Positions 11,909 through 21,206 are shown, counted from the stretch's first letter. The stretch is 36,431 nucleotides of DNA from Vibrio jasicida CAIM 1864 = LMG 25398 (GCF_000400365.1 NZ_BAOG01000042.1:1-36431), one strand, 5' to 3'. Program-made: numbers and translations. The notes: generated by a model from the sequence alone, not told the origin.

Positions 11909-14113
11909 ATGGCACAAGCCGAGTTTTCATTGCAGGAAAAAGATAAGAAGCGATTGATCAAAGATCGTTTAGTTCGATTTGCAGTGACATCCGGTGGTGT
12001 AGGCGTGTTAGCCGCCCTTGTTTTGATCTTTGTTTACCTTGCAATGGTGATCATCCCTCTGTTTTCTGATGCAGAGATCGAAACCAATTATGCCTCTAGA
12101 GCAACCCAAAGTGGGAAACCTCTCGCAATTTCAGTCGATGACTATTCTCAAATTGGACTAGTGTTAACCCAGTCGGGGGAGGTTCGTTTCTTATCGCTGG
12201 ATCACCCGAGTAAGCCAGCTTTATACACACAGCAAATGGCTCGCAACCCTGTTGCGTTTGCTCAATCTGCCCCTGGTTTAGGTTGGTATGGATTAGTTGA
12301 TGAAAATGGTTTCGCTCACCTTTTTAAGCCAGAATTTAATGCGACACTAAGAGAAAATACCCGTCCACCGGAGGTCATTCCTTTTCATTCTGGCATGGAT
12401 ATGCAGCTAACAAGTGCCAGCGATCCGGTAACACAGTTTGTTTTTAGTGCTTCGACCCAAACCCCAACGTTAGTATGGCAGACTCAGACAGGAGTGCTTA
12501 AAGCTCGCTGGCAAGAGCCACAGCTATTAGACGCACCACCGATCACCATTGATTACACTTTTTCATCAGGTTTTGATTCGCCCGATCAAATGTTACTAAC
12601 ACCTGACGGAAAGAACTTGTACCTGCGTAATGGCTCCGAGCTGATTGTGTTAGTGAAAGGAGAAGGTAAGTTCTCTGTGCGTGAGGTCATCGATCTTACT
12701 CAAGGTGATACTAAACATTCGGTGAGAACTATTGACTTATTAGCTGGCGCTTATTCCATCTTGGTTACTCATAACGATGGTCACGTTTCTCAATGGTTTG
12801 ATACCCTACAAGGTGATCAACGCACCTTGACGCACATTCGTGAATTCAAGTTGGCATCGGAGCTTAAGTACTTGTTGCCGGATTCCCACCGTAAAGGTTT
12901 TTACAGCTTCTACACAAACGGAACGTTGCAGAGCCATTACACCACCAGCGAGAAACTGGTGCTGTTTAAGCGTGCATACAAGCAGGCACCTGTGATGGCG
13001 GGAATGTCGAATAACGAGCGTTATCTAATTACTTGGCAAAATGACGAGTTAAATGTGGCGTTCGTTGATAACCCATACCCAGAAGTATCGTTGTCATCTT
13101 TATGGCAAAAAGTGTGGTATGAAGGTTACCCTGAGCCAGAGTTTGTATGGCAATCGACCTCGGCCAGTGATGATTTCGAAGCGAAATTCAGCTTGGTTCC
13201 TATTGCGTTTGGGACCATTAAAGCGGCGATGTTCGCGATGTTATTCTCGGTACCTTTGGCGGTACTAGGAGCGATTTATACGGCTTATTTTATGTCGCCT
13301 CGAATGCGTCGTGTGGTAAAGCCTTCAATTGAGTTAATGGAAGCTTTGCCGACGGTTATCATTGGTTTCCTTGCCGGGCTTTGGTTCGCTCCGATTGTGG
13401 AAGACCACCTGATTACCGTTGTGGTGATGCTGTTTGTTTTGCCTCTGAGCACCATGGTGATGGGCGGACTATGGGCGCTGATCCCACAACCAATACGTAA
13501 CCGCCTGCCAAACGGATGGCATGCTTTGGTGTTAATGCCTTTGATTTTGCTGTTGATTGGTTTAGGTGTGTGGGTATCGCCAATGCTTGAGCAAGCCTTC
13601 TTTGGTGGTGACATGCGTTTGTTCCTGACTGATCATGGTATTGGCTTTGACCAACGTAACGCGCTGGTGGTTGGCTTAGCGATGGGCTTTGCGGTTATCC
13701 CTACGATTTTCACCATTGCAGAAGATGCAATTTTCTCAGTGCCGAAGCACCTATCGGATGGCTCATTAGCTCTGGGAGCCACGCCATGGCAAACCTTGAT
13801 TTATGTCGTCCTGCTGACAGCCAGTCCGGGGATTTTCTCGGCAATCATGATGGGGCTTGGTCGCGCTGTGGGGGAGACCATGATTGTGTTAATGGCGACG
13901 GGCAATACACCATTAATGGATTGGAACGTGCTAGAAGGCTTACGTAGCTTGTCGGCAACCATTGCGGTTGAATTGCCAGAGTCGGAAGTGGGCAGTTCTC
14001 ACTACCGATTATTGTTCCTATCAGCATTAATTTTGTTTGTCTTCACCTTTGCGGTGAATGCATTGGCGGAATGGGTTCGTCAAAGGCTGAGAGATAAATA
14101 TCGTGCGTTGTAA
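11909..14113 (+). CDS. pstC: Phosphate ABC transporter permease PstC, long form with a periplasmic domain
   Basis: PstC is one of the two membrane channels of the phosphate importer. Its C-terminal part (about 430-734) is the normal permease, with several membrane segments and the EAA loop [16 protein letters not shown] (about 616-630) that contacts PstB. The N-terminal part is unusual: a membrane segment (about 29-52) is followed by roughly 370 residues of soluble, strand-rich sequence. This contains about seven repeats of the form 'hydrophobic strand, polar turn, strand' (for example near 82-97, 126-140, 187-201, 228-248, 281-297, 331-344, 371-386) and looks like a beta-propeller. E. coli PstC has only about 319 residues. 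I chose the ATG at 11909 because the earlier in-frame ATG overlaps the Pho box. Confidence 0.93.
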   Translation: MAQAEFSLQEKDKKRLIKDRLVRFAVTSGGVGVLAALVLIFVYLAMVIIPLFSDAEIETNYASRATQSGKPLAISVDDYSQIGLVLTQSGEVRFLSLDHPSKPALYTQQMARNPVAFAQSAPGLGWYGLVDENGFAHLFKPEFNATLRENTRPPEVIPFHSGMDMQLTSASDPVTQFVFSASTQTPTLVWQTQTGVLKARWQEPQLLDAPPITIDYTFSSGFDSPDQMLLTPDGKNLYLRNGSELIVLVKGEGKFSVREVIDLTQGDTKHSVRTIDLLAGAYSILVTHNDGHVSQWFDTLQGDQRTLTHIREFKLASELKYLLPDSHRKGFYSFYTNGTLQSHYTTSEKLVLFKRAYKQAPVMAGMSNNERYLITWQNDELNVAFVDNPYPEVSLSSLWQKVWYEGYPEPEFVWQSTSASDDFEAKFSLVPIAFGTIKAAMFAMLFSVPLAVLGAIYTAYFMSPRMRRVVKPSIELMEALPTVIIGFLAGLWFAPIVEDHLITVVVMLFVLPLSTMVMGGLWALIPQPIRNRLPNGWHALVLMPLILLLIGLGVWVSPMLEQAFFGGDMRLFLTDHGIGFDQRNALVVGLAMGFAVIPTIFTIAEDAIFSVPKHLSDGSLALGATPWQTLIYVVLLTASPGIFSAIMMGLGRAVGETMIVLMATGNTPLMDWNVLEGLRSLSATIAVELPESEVGSSHYRLLFLSALILFVFTFAVNALAEWVRQRLRDKYRAL

Positions 14114-14140
14114 TCAGTTAATGAAAGAGCGAGTAATAGC

Positions 14141-15814
14141 GTGTTAAATTGGATTCGTTCTGGCGCACCTTGGATATGGTTAACTGGGGGAGCGGTAAGC
14201 ATCAGCTTGCTTTCTGTCCTTGGTTTATTGCTGTTGATTGGTTGGAAGGGACTCACATACTTCTGGCCCGCGCCACTTTATCAATGGAATGTTGCTGCGC
14301 TGACTCCTGTGCAGGGCGAAGTGTTGCATGAAAACTCGACTCTTGTTGGTCAAGTTTACGAGCGCAGTTTTGTACCAAGAAGTTACCTACCAGAAGATGC
14401 GGCGAATAAACTCGAGGATGATGAAGAATTCGCGACGCGCTTAAACATCAAAATTGCTAACCGTGAATTGTATCCATCAGATTTTATTTCTGTGCTGAAA
14501 ATACAGTTGGATGATCCGACGACGCCGAGTGAATGGGCAGTGATCGAACGCAGCAGTGGTGGCTACTTCTTCGGTAAATTTGTAGCCTTCCAAGACGGGG
14601 AAAAACGCTACGAAAACAACATCCAAACGCTTTTGGATCAGAAGCTCGATGATGCAGAAACCTTACATCATGAAATTGATATGTTGGTGGATGATCAAGT
14701 AAAAGACTTGGGGTGGCAGTTAGAGCAGCTTCGCTTAGATAAACGCAAGCACGAGCTCAACGACACCATCACGGACGAGTTTTTGGTGAACAATAGCCAA
14801 CGAAAAGCCGAAATTGAAGCGGAACTCGCGAAGCTAGATACTCAGCTTGATGGGTTACGTTTAGGCTTCTCTGATTATTCTCTCATTGTCGAAGACATGA
14901 CTGGAACTCAGGTTGCGATTCCGTTAGAAGATATTTTGGACTACTGGTATCCAAACCAAATGTCATTACCTGAGAAGGTTGCCCATTGGGGGAAACAGGT
15001 TTGGAAGTTTTTATCCGAAGACCCTCGCGAATCGAACTCTGAAGGTGGTGTTTTTCCGGCAATTTTCGGGACGGTTTTCTTGGTTATCATCATGTCTATC
15101 ATCGTGATGCCATTGGGCGTAGTTGCGGCGATTTACTTACATGAGTATGCCAAGAACAATGCTCTTACTCGCGTGATTCGTATTGCAGTTATTAATCTTG
15201 CTGGTGTTCCTTCGATCGTTTACGGCGTGTTTGGTTTAGGCTTTTTTGTTTACACTATTGGCGCCTCTATCGATAACCTGTTTTACGCCGAGCGATTACC
15301 CGCTCCAACCTTTGGCACGCCTGGCTTATTGTGGTCAGCACTGACTCTGGCTGTCTTGACGTTACCGGTGGTGATTGTCACCACGGAAGAAGGCTTAACC
15401 CGTATTCCTAGCTCTGTTCGTCATGGATCGTTGGCGTTGGGCGCAACGCAGTTCGAAACGTTGTGGCGTGTGGTATTGCCTATGGCAACCCCTGCGATCA
15501 TTACAGGTTTAATTCTCGCAATTGCCCGAGCTGCGGGGGAAGTGGCACCATTGATGCTGGTGGGCGTTGTGAAGTTAGCTTCTAGCTTGCCAGTGGATGG
15601 GCAATTCCCTTATGTGCACTTGGACAGAAAGTTTATGCACCTAGGCTTCCACATTTACGATGTTGGCTTCCAGACTTCGAATATCGAAGCTGCGCGTCCG
15701 CTGGTTTACGCGACTTCTTTCTTACTCGTGACGGTTATTGTCGGACTAAACTTAACAGCAATCAGCATTCGTAATAATCTGCGAGAGAAATACAGAACTT
15801 TAGGACAAGATTAA
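14141..15814 (+). CDS. pstA: Phosphate ABC transporter permease PstA, long form with a periplasmic coiled coil
   Basis: PstA pairs with PstC as the second permease. Residues about 14-36 are a membrane segment. Residues about 40-300 are soluble, probably periplasmic, and include a charged heptad-rich helix pair (about 158-240), here called a coiled coil; this extension corresponds to what I know as DUF3333. The permease part starts near 305 and has the EAA loop [20 protein letters not shown]. At 557 residues it is nearly twice E. coli PstA (296). The start is GTG with only a weak ribosome site; no better in-frame start is present. It follows pstC by 27 bases and ends 2 bases before pstB. Confidence 0.93.
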   Translation: MLNWIRSGAPWIWLTGGAVSISLLSVLGLLLLIGWKGLTYFWPAPLYQWNVAALTPVQGEVLHENSTLVGQVYERSFVPRSYLPEDAANKLEDDEEFATRLNIKIANRELYPSDFISVLKIQLDDPTTPSEWAVIERSSGGYFFGKFVAFQDGEKRYENNIQTLLDQKLDDAETLHHEIDMLVDDQVKDLGWQLEQLRLDKRKHELNDTITDEFLVNNSQRKAEIEAELAKLDTQLDGLRLGFSDYSLIVEDMTGTQVAIPLEDILDYWYPNQMSLPEKVAHWGKQVWKFLSEDPRESNSEGGVFPAIFGTVFLVIIMSIIVMPLGVVAAIYLHEYAKNNALTRVIRIAVINLAGVPSIVYGVFGLGFFVYTIGASIDNLFYAERLPAPTFGTPGLLWSALTLAVLTLPVVIVTTEEGLTRIPSSVRHGSLALGATQFETLWRVVLPMATPAIITGLILAIARAAGEVAPLMLVGVVKLASSLPVDGQFPYVHLDRKFMHLGFHIYDVGFQTSNIEAARPLVYATSFLLVTVIVGLNLTAISIRNNLREKYRTLGQD

Positions 15815-15816
15815 GC

Positions 15817-16635
15817 ATGTTTAACTTTGATAATACATTGGGTTACGAGCCACCATTGGATGTGCATAACCTGACGGATGAACAAACGGCTATCTCGATT
15901 GAGAACCTTAATCTTTTCTATGGTCAGGCTCAGGCGCTACATGATATCTCCATGCGCATTCCGAAAGGGCGCGTAACGGCGTTCATCGGTCCGTCAGGTT
16001 GTGGTAAATCCACACTGCTGCGCTGTATCAACCGAATGAACGACTTAGTTGAAGGTTGTAAAGTGACGGGTAAAGTACGTCTGCATGGTAAGAACGTCTA
16101 CAACCCAAGTGTGGATGTCGCCACGCTGCGTCGCCGAGTTGGCATGGTGTTCCAGCGCCCAAACCCATTCCCTAAGTCGATTTACGAAAACGTGGTTTAT
16201 GGCCTTCGTCTGCAAGGTGTGAAGAACAGTCGCATGTTGGATGATGCGGTCGAGCGTTCACTACGCTCTGCGGCATTATGGGACGAAGTAAAAGACCGTC
16301 TGCATGAAAACGCATTTGGACTTTCTGGCGGCCAACAACAGCGTTTGGTGATTGCTCGTGCCGTCGCTATCGAACCTGAAGTTCTATTATTGGATGAACC
16401 GACATCGGCATTGGACCCAATATCAACTTTAACTATTGAAGAGCTTATCAATGAGCTCAAGACTCAATATACTGTAGTTATCGTTACCCATAACATGCAA
16501 CAAGCGGCGCGTGTCAGTGATCACACTGCATTTATCCATATGGGTAAGTTGATTGAATACTCGGATGCGGATTCGATCTTCACTTCTCCAATGAAGAAAC
16601 AAACCGAAGATTACATCACCGGTCGTTACGGTTAA
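15817..16635 (+). CDS. pstB: Phosphate ABC transporter ATPase PstB
   Basis: PstB hydrolyses ATP to drive phosphate import. It has Walker [10 protein letters not shown] (58-66), the Q-loop at [10 protein letters not shown], the ABC signature LSGGQQQRL (169-177), Walker B VLLLDEP (189-195) and the switch His (THN, 224-226). The first 25 residues are a variable leader. Length (272) fits the family (E. coli 257). It sits between pstA and phoU in one operon with close spacing. Confidence 0.98.
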   Translation: MFNFDNTLGYEPPLDVHNLTDEQTAISIENLNLFYGQAQALHDISMRIPKGRVTAFIGPSGCGKSTLLRCINRMNDLVEGCKVTGKVRLHGKNVYNPSVDVATLRRRVGMVFQRPNPFPKSIYENVVYGLRLQGVKNSRMLDDAVERSLRSAALWDEVKDRLHENAFGLSGGQQQRLVIARAVAIEPEVLLLDEPTSALDPISTLTIEELINELKTQYTVVIVTHNMQQAARVSDHTAFIHMGKLIEYSDADSIFTSPMKKQTEDYITGRYG

Positions 16636-16666
16636 GTTACGATCTCTTAAGGATTAAAGGAAAGCC

Positions 16667-17365
16667 ATGCACTTTGGACGTCACATCTCAGGACAATTTA
16701 ACGTAGAGCTAGAATCGATTCGTACCCATGTACTTACCATGGGCGGCTTGGTAGAGCAGCAACTCTCGTATGCTATTCAAGCCTTGCATAAGGAAGATAT
16801 CGAGCTGGCGCGTAAAGTTGTGCGTGATGATCATAAAGTGAACGCGATGGAAGTGTCTATTGATGATGCTTGTACCCGTATCATTGCCAAGCGTCAGCCA
16901 ACTGCAAAAGACTTACGTTTGATCATGGCGATTATTAAGACCATCACCGATCTTGAACGTATTGGTGATGTTGCGACGCGCATTGCTTATGTCGCAATTG
17001 AAAGCCCATCATCGCAAGAACGTCAGTTTCATGTATCGTTAGAGCCACTATGTCGTCAAGCGATCCAGATGCTACACCAAGTGTTAGATGCATTTGCGCG
17101 TATGGACGTAGAAGCCGCAGCAGAAGTGCATAAGCTCGATGATAAGTTGGATGCGGAATACGAAGCGGTGATTCGTCAGTTGATGACATACATGATGGAA
17201 GACCCGAAAAATATTCCGCATATTCTGCAAGTGATGTGGTCGGCACGTGCCATTGAGCGTGTGGGCGATCGTTGTCAAAACATCTGTGAATACATCATTT
17301 ATTTCGTGAAAGGCAAAGACGTACGTCACCTTGGTGATCAAAGCATCGATGACGTACTGAAGTAA
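16667..17365 (+). CDS. phoU: Phosphate signalling protein PhoU
   Basis: PhoU links Pst transport to PhoR and keeps the Pho regulon off when phosphate is plentiful. The protein is all-helical with two repeated three-helix bundles, each carrying the acidic metal-binding motif: [14 protein letters not shown] near the first half and [15 protein letters not shown] near the end. Length is 232 (E. coli 241). An AAAGGA ribosome site lies just upstream. It is the last gene of the pst operon. It converges on a beta-barrel gene with only 3 bases between the stop codons and no terminator between them. Confidence 0.97.
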   Translation: MHFGRHISGQFNVELESIRTHVLTMGGLVEQQLSYAIQALHKEDIELARKVVRDDHKVNAMEVSIDDACTRIIAKRQPTAKDLRLIMAIIKTITDLERIGDVATRIAYVAIESPSSQERQFHVSLEPLCRQAIQMLHQVLDAFARMDVEAAAEVHKLDDKLDAEYEAVIRQLMTYMMEDPKNIPHILQVMWSARAIERVGDRCQNICEYIIYFVKGKDVRHLGDQSIDDVLK

Positions 17366-17368
17366 GTC

Positions 17369-17848
17369 TTAAAGGCGCAGGCCAAAGCCCAGAGAAAAGT
17401 TAATTGCCGTATCAGTAAAGGTGTGGGTTTTATCGTTCATGAAAACGTCTAAATCCGCCCCTGCTCTTACCGACAATAATGGGTTAACTTGATATACGTA
17501 AGCACCACCAATACTCAATCCGTTCGCATCTCTTCGTTCATTGCGATACGTTCCATCGTACTGCGCTAATCCTAAGCTCGCTTGAAATCCCATCTGTGGT
17601 TGATGACCAAATAAGTGTTGAAAGCCAATACGGTAGGCGTCAATGGTTTCATCATAATTACCGCTCTTATAAGTAATCTGAGAGTAATCAAAATACAGCG
17701 CATCAAAGCCCGCAATATCGGTTGCCCCCAGTTGGATACCAGCCCCTCGAAATGAGCCAATCTTAACTTCTGGAGAAACATAAATACCTGAAGCTTGGAC
17801 GCTAATAGGAGCGAGAATAAGGGCAGCGAGAAAGAATTTGCGTTTCAT
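17369..17848 (-). CDS. Small outer-membrane beta-barrel protein
   Basis: The 159-residue product has a Sec signal peptide (about 1-19, ending VQAS) and then alternating hydrophobic strands separated by polar turns, about eight in all. Examples are GIYVSPEVKIGSF, ALYFDYSQITY, AYRIGFQHLF, GFQASLGLAQY, GLSIGGAYVYQV, LSVRAGADLDVFM and AINFSLGFGLRL. This fits an OmpA/OmpX-like 8-strand barrel without a periplasmic domain. Specific function is unknown. A good AGGTAACT ribosome site precedes the ATG. It lies 53 bases after the YadA-like gene on the same strand and may be co-transcribed with it. Confidence 0.75.
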   Translation of the reverse strand: MKRKFFLAALILAPISVQASGIYVSPEVKIGSFRGAGIQLGATDIAGFDALYFDYSQITYKSGNYDETIDAYRIGFQHLFGHQPQMGFQASLGLAQYDGTYRNERRDANGLSIGGAYVYQVNPLLSVRAGADLDVFMNDKTHTFTDTAINFSLGFGLRL

Positions 17849-17901
17849 AGAGTTACCTAAATAAAAGCCTTCCTTGGCTATGGACTTATTGAGTGCAGTT
17901 T

Positions 17902-18540
17902 TTATCTAAAGCTAATTTGGACACCAACGCCGCCAGCAACGTCAGAGGAGGAGTACTTACCCGATGATTCGTAGTGGAATGTACCTGACAGGCTTACTTG
18001 ATCACTTAGACCATACGCACCACCAATCGCTACTGCTTCTTTACTACCAGAAAAACCCACACCGGCACCGATTGCCAGTTCACCATTGGTTGCATAAGGG
18101 CGAGCATTAGTGACAGCGTGTAAGCTTGCTCGGATTCCGTCCATTTGTTCTGCTTGCTGGTTTAAGCGGTAGTTGTATTCTGCAGCCAAGCCTTCTAAGT
18201 GGTTTAGACGGTCATCCGTTGGATTATTTTCGATAGGGTTTGATGGCAGCTGTGGCGTTGGGCGATCCGGAACATGAGGAACGCCATTATCTACTTCTGG
18301 AAGCGTTGGATGTTCAGGCGCCGCTTCAATTGGTGGTGTTGGCGGTAAATCTGGGCGTGGACGATCTGGTACACCAGGAACACCGTTATCAACTTCTGGT
18401 AGAAGAGGTTGCTCTGGCACACCTTGAATTGGGTTGGTTGGAATGCCTGGATTTGGGCGATCTGGGATAACAGCTGCAATTGAGCTGAAAGATGCAAGAA
18501 GGGTGTAAGCAGCGGTAAGCTTTACAATTTTTTTAGACAT
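17902..18540 (-). CDS. Miniature YadA-type trimeric autotransporter with proline-rich repeat stalk
   Basis: The 212-residue protein has a signal peptide (about 1-23) and a proline-rich passenger of three repeats about 32 residues apart (PDRP at 26-29, 58-61, 91-94; LPEVDNG at 47-53 and 80-86). A short coiled-coil segment (RLNHLEGLAAEYNYRLNQQ, about 111-129) follows. The C-terminus (about 145-212) matches the YadA membrane anchor: ATNGELAIGAG, EAVAIGGAYGLSD, VSLSGTFHY. Such anchors trimerise into a 12-strand barrel. No head domain exists, so it is far smaller than known adhesins. The last residue is Arg after Phe, unlike the usual terminal aromatic. Role is unknown; surface attachment or cell-wall spacing is a guess. 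Confidence 0.82.
   Translation of the reverse strand: MSKKIVKLTAAYTLLASFSSIAAVIPDRPNPGIPTNPIQGVPEQPLLPEVDNGVPGVPDRPRPDLPPTPPIEAAPEHPTLPEVDNGVPHVPDRPTPQLPSNPIENNPTDDRLNHLEGLAAEYNYRLNQQAEQMDGIRASLHAVTNARPYATNGELAIGAGVGFSGSKEAVAIGGAYGLSDQVSLSGTFHYESSGKYSSSDVAGGVGVQISFR
18211..18470 (-). repeat. Proline-rich tandem repeats in the YadA-like gene
   Basis: Two full and one partial copies of a roughly 32-33 codon unit with consensus PDRPxPxLPxxPIE...PExPxLPEVDNG. The DNA copies have diverged, so this is an old or selected duplication rather than a recent slippage. Copy number could vary between strains. Confidence 0.85.
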
Positions 18541-18677
18541 GTCTGAACTCTCAATAAGTAAACGAGGGACAGCATCTTTACTGTAAGCAATCGCTTTTTG
18601 TTATTTCCCTTAAAGCAGGGCTATCTTATTGAGAAGTATGATTTATGACTAAGTGGCTATCATTATCTCGGTGATAA

Positions 18678-19610
18678 TCAAATCTTATCAGCCTGTAACT
18701 TTAGGCCTTGTTGAATAAGCTCTGTTAACCATTTTACTAAAGGGTTATTCCGGTTTCGGACGTGCATGTGGCAATGTACAGACTTCATTTGTGGTTGACC
18801 ATCAATCGTGACGTCAACGGCTCTTAATCCCGGAAATTGCTCAACCGGAAGTAAATTGGAGTGAGGTAAATACATGTCGGTGTGTTTGACGACATCAAGT
18901 ATTGCAGAGACCATTTCTGAGCGAAATCCAATGCTGTGTTCAACGCCCATTTCGGTTAGAAGTTCAGATGCATAGCTAAATTTGTCGTTCCACCCTGGAG
19001 AAATTAAAGAAGCAATTGGGTAACCGCCAAGATCATGTGGTTCAACATGAGGTTTGGTGATTGGGTGATCTTCGCGGACAAAAATACGCCCTTTCAAATC
19101 CAGTAGCTTCGGCGTGTAGATCTCTTTGTTGGTTAGAAGTAATTCGTAGTTTACGCCCATCAGGGTTTCACCCTTTAAGATCTCATCCACAGTACTGTTT
19201 GACCAACCGACCAGTTCAAGTTGGGCGTTAGGGGCTAATATTCTAATTTGTTCGAAGAGGAAACCGGGCAAGCAAGTCATTGTAATTGGCGCAAGCGCAA
19301 TACGTATTTTGTTGTCCACTTCGATAGGATCAAACTGATGGGAACGATTAACTGCGGCAGCTAAACCATCGAGGTGCGGCGTAATATCGTTGGCGAGAGA
19401 TTCGGCGAAAGGTGTCGGTTCAAGACCTGTTTTTACTTTCACAAACAGTTCGTCATCAAAGTGATGACGCAGTTTTTGTAATGCTTGGCTGATTGCTGGC
19501 TGCGAGACCAATAGACGTTGTGACGCTTTACGCATGTTTCGCTCTTGCATCAAAATCATAAAGGTTTTGAGTAAGTTCAGATCAAGGGTATGAAACAAGT
19601 TTTTCGCCAT
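18678..19610 (-). CDS. LysR-family transcriptional regulator
   Basis: This 310-residue LysR protein has the N-terminal winged helix (about 8-66; RKASQRLLVSQPAISQALQKLR is the HTH core) and a C-terminal effector-binding domain (about 95-300). The LDLNLLKTFMIL start resembles the LeuO/NodD-like branch. It starts only 9 bases after the ppk2 stop codon on the same strand, and its ribosome site (GAGAG) abuts the ppk2 stop, so it is probably co-transcribed and coupled with ppk2. Its target is unknown; polyphosphate or phosphate genes are possible only by context. Confidence 0.9.
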   Translation of the reverse strand: MAKNLFHTLDLNLLKTFMILMQERNMRKASQRLLVSQPAISQALQKLRHHFDDELFVKVKTGLEPTPFAESLANDITPHLDGLAAAVNRSHQFDPIEVDNKIRIALAPITMTCLPGFLFEQIRILAPNAQLELVGWSNSTVDEILKGETLMGVNYELLLTNKEIYTPKLLDLKGRIFVREDHPITKPHVEPHDLGGYPIASLISPGWNDKFSYASELLTEMGVEHSIGFRSEMVSAILDVVKHTDMYLPHSNLLPVEQFPGLRAVDVTIDGQPQMKSVHCHMHVRNRNNPLVKWLTELIQQGLKLQADKI

Positions 19611-19619
19611 GGTGTCTCT

Positions 19620-20396
19620 CTAGTATTTATCAGGGACAAAGGTTTGATCGTCGATAGGGGCACGAACATAACCTTCTTTACTCAGCTCTGGTAATTCGAT
19701 AACGGGATGCTCAAGTTCTTCGTACTCGACTTGGCTGAGTAAATGACTGATACAGTTCAGCCGAGCTTTCTTTTTATCATCAGAAGGGACCACCCACCAA
19801 GGACAGTTTTTCGTGTCTGTGTAGGCAAACATCTTATCTTTTGCTTCTGAATATTCTGCCCAGCGGTTACGTGATTCCAAATCCATCGGGCTGAACTTCC
19901 AACGTTTGATAGGGGTATTGATACGTTCTAAGAAACGCTTTTCTTGCTCTTCATCGGAGACTGAAAACCAGTACTTAATTAAGATGATGCCAGAGCGTTG
20001 CAACATGCGCTCGAATTCAGGGCAGGAACGAAGGAATTCCTCATATTGGTCGGGAGTACAAAAGCCCATGACTTTCTCTACACCGGCACGGTTGTACCAA
20101 CTGCGGTCAAATAACACGATTTCTCCGGCAGCAGGCAGGTGTGCCACATAGCGCTGGAAGTACCATTGTGTTTTTTCTTTTTCTGTTGGGGCGGGAAGGG
20201 CTGCGATACGGCAGACTCGAGGGTTGAGTTTTTCAGTGATGCGTTTGATGGTGCCACCTTTACCAGCGGCGTCGCGTCCTTCAAACAGTACCACGACTTT
20301 AAGCCCTTTGTGTTTGACCCACTCTTGGAGCTTAACTAATTCAATTTGCAGATGTTCTAGTGCTTCTTCGTATTCCTTTTTCTTCAGTTTCGCCAT
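19620..20396 (-). CDS. ppk2: Polyphosphate kinase 2 (PPK2 family)
   Basis: PPK2 enzymes transfer phosphate between polyphosphate and nucleotides, usually favouring GDP or ADP phosphorylation. The P-loop kinase fold shows Walker A GRDAAGKGG (40-48), the FDRSWYNRAGVE Walker B/lid motif (96-107) and the lid region ERINTPIKRWKFSP. Single-domain length (258) fits PPK2 class I. Together with ppk1 and ppx about 8 kb away, the window holds both polyphosphate kinases. It follows cutC on the same strand after 66 bases that contain a strong hairpin (see 20404-20450). The ribosome site GGGAGG lies at the foot of that hairpin. Confidence 0.95.
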   Translation of the reverse strand: MAKLKKKEYEEALEHLQIELVKLQEWVKHKGLKVVVLFEGRDAAGKGGTIKRITEKLNPRVCRIAALPAPTEKEKTQWYFQRYVAHLPAAGEIVLFDRSWYNRAGVEKVMGFCTPDQYEEFLRSCPEFERMLQRSGIILIKYWFSVSDEEQEKRFLERINTPIKRWKFSPMDLESRNRWAEYSEAKDKMFAYTDTKNCPWWVVPSDDKKKARLNCISHLLSQVEYEELEHPVIELPELSKEGYVRAPIDDQTFVPDKY

Positions 20397-20403
20397 GTTT
20401 CCT

Positions 20404-20450
20404 CCCGTCCTTAGTTATCAATATGTTAGCACTCAATAACCAAAGACGGG
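20404..20450 (-). promoter_or_regulatory. Strong hairpin in the ppk2 leader next to the ribosome site
   Basis: Arms 20404-20418 and 20436-20450 (15 bases each, 17-base loop) pair along their full length in the minus-strand RNA with 13 Watson-Crick and two G-U pairs; in the other strand those two become A-C mismatches. The 3' arm ends in GGACGGG, and the following AGG forms the ppk2 Shine-Dalgarno. No U-tract follows, so it is not a simple terminator. A translational switch or mRNA stabiliser is inferred. Confidence 0.6.
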
Positions 20451-20462
20451 ATTTGAAAGCGC

Positions 20463-21206
20463 TTAATTGAGAGCTGTTACCATGTTCGCGATAGCTTCAG
20501 TGTTAGTGACTGGAATCGAAAAGTCATTCACATCGGCAGCGCCCATTTTGCTTTGCTGGGCCATAAAGGTCATGTGACTAGGGCGAGTTGTCTTGCCAGA
20601 TAAATGCACTTCGGTGACTTTGGCTTGCTCCACGATCTGGCCTACATTGTCTGCATTCACACCGGCGCCCGCCATGATCGCAATGCGTCCCTGCGCTTGC
20701 TCAACCAAAGCTCTGAGCACATCGAACCCTTGTGGTGCTGAAGGCGCAAGTCCCGAAGTCAAAATGCGTTCACAGCCTAAGCTGATCACTTCTTCTAACG
20801 CTTTTTCAGCATCGCGACACTGGTCAAAGGCACGGTGGAAAGTCACGCCTAAGCCAAGCGCTTGAGCAAATTCACACAGTGCCGTTGCGTACGGCATATG
20901 AATGTCGCCGTCTTGAGTGAGCACGCCGAGCACGACACCATTCAAGCCTGCTTGTTTAGCGGCTTCAATATCCCAACGCATCATTTCGATTTCTTCCTCA
21001 CTGTATAAGAAGTCGCCTTGGCGAGGGCGAATCATCGCGTAAACCGGAATAGTAGAGCATTTAGCGGCTTGCTGCATAAAGCCATAGCTTGGGGTTAAGC
21101 CACCCAAAGCAAGTGAAGAGCAGAGCTCGATGCGGGTTGCACCACCGGCAATCGCGTTGTGGAGAGATTCAATGTTATCAATACAGACTTCTAATTGAGT
21201 GTTCAT
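20463..21206 (-). CDS. cutC: CutC family protein
   Basis: CutC is a TIM-barrel cytoplasmic protein linked to copper tolerance in E. coli, though its biochemical action is unsettled. The 247-residue product matches the family: [15 protein letters not shown] at the start, [20 protein letters not shown] (about 18-37), the [14 protein letters not shown] block, the [10 protein letters not shown] block and the [12 protein letters not shown] loop near the C-terminal phosphate-binding region. The start is supported by AGGA upstream. A promoter with an overlapping dyad precedes it (21266-21318). It is the first gene before ppk2 on this strand. Confidence 0.95.
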   Translation of the reverse strand: MNTQLEVCIDNIESLHNAIAGGATRIELCSSLALGGLTPSYGFMQQAAKCSTIPVYAMIRPRQGDFLYSEEEIEMMRWDIEAAKQAGLNGVVLGVLTQDGDIHMPYATALCEFAQALGLGVTFHRAFDQCRDAEKALEEVISLGCERILTSGLAPSAPQGFDVLRALVEQAQGRIAIMAGAGVNADNVGQIVEQAKVTEVHLSGKTTRPSHMTFMAQQSKMGAADVNDFSIPVTNTEAIANMVTALN

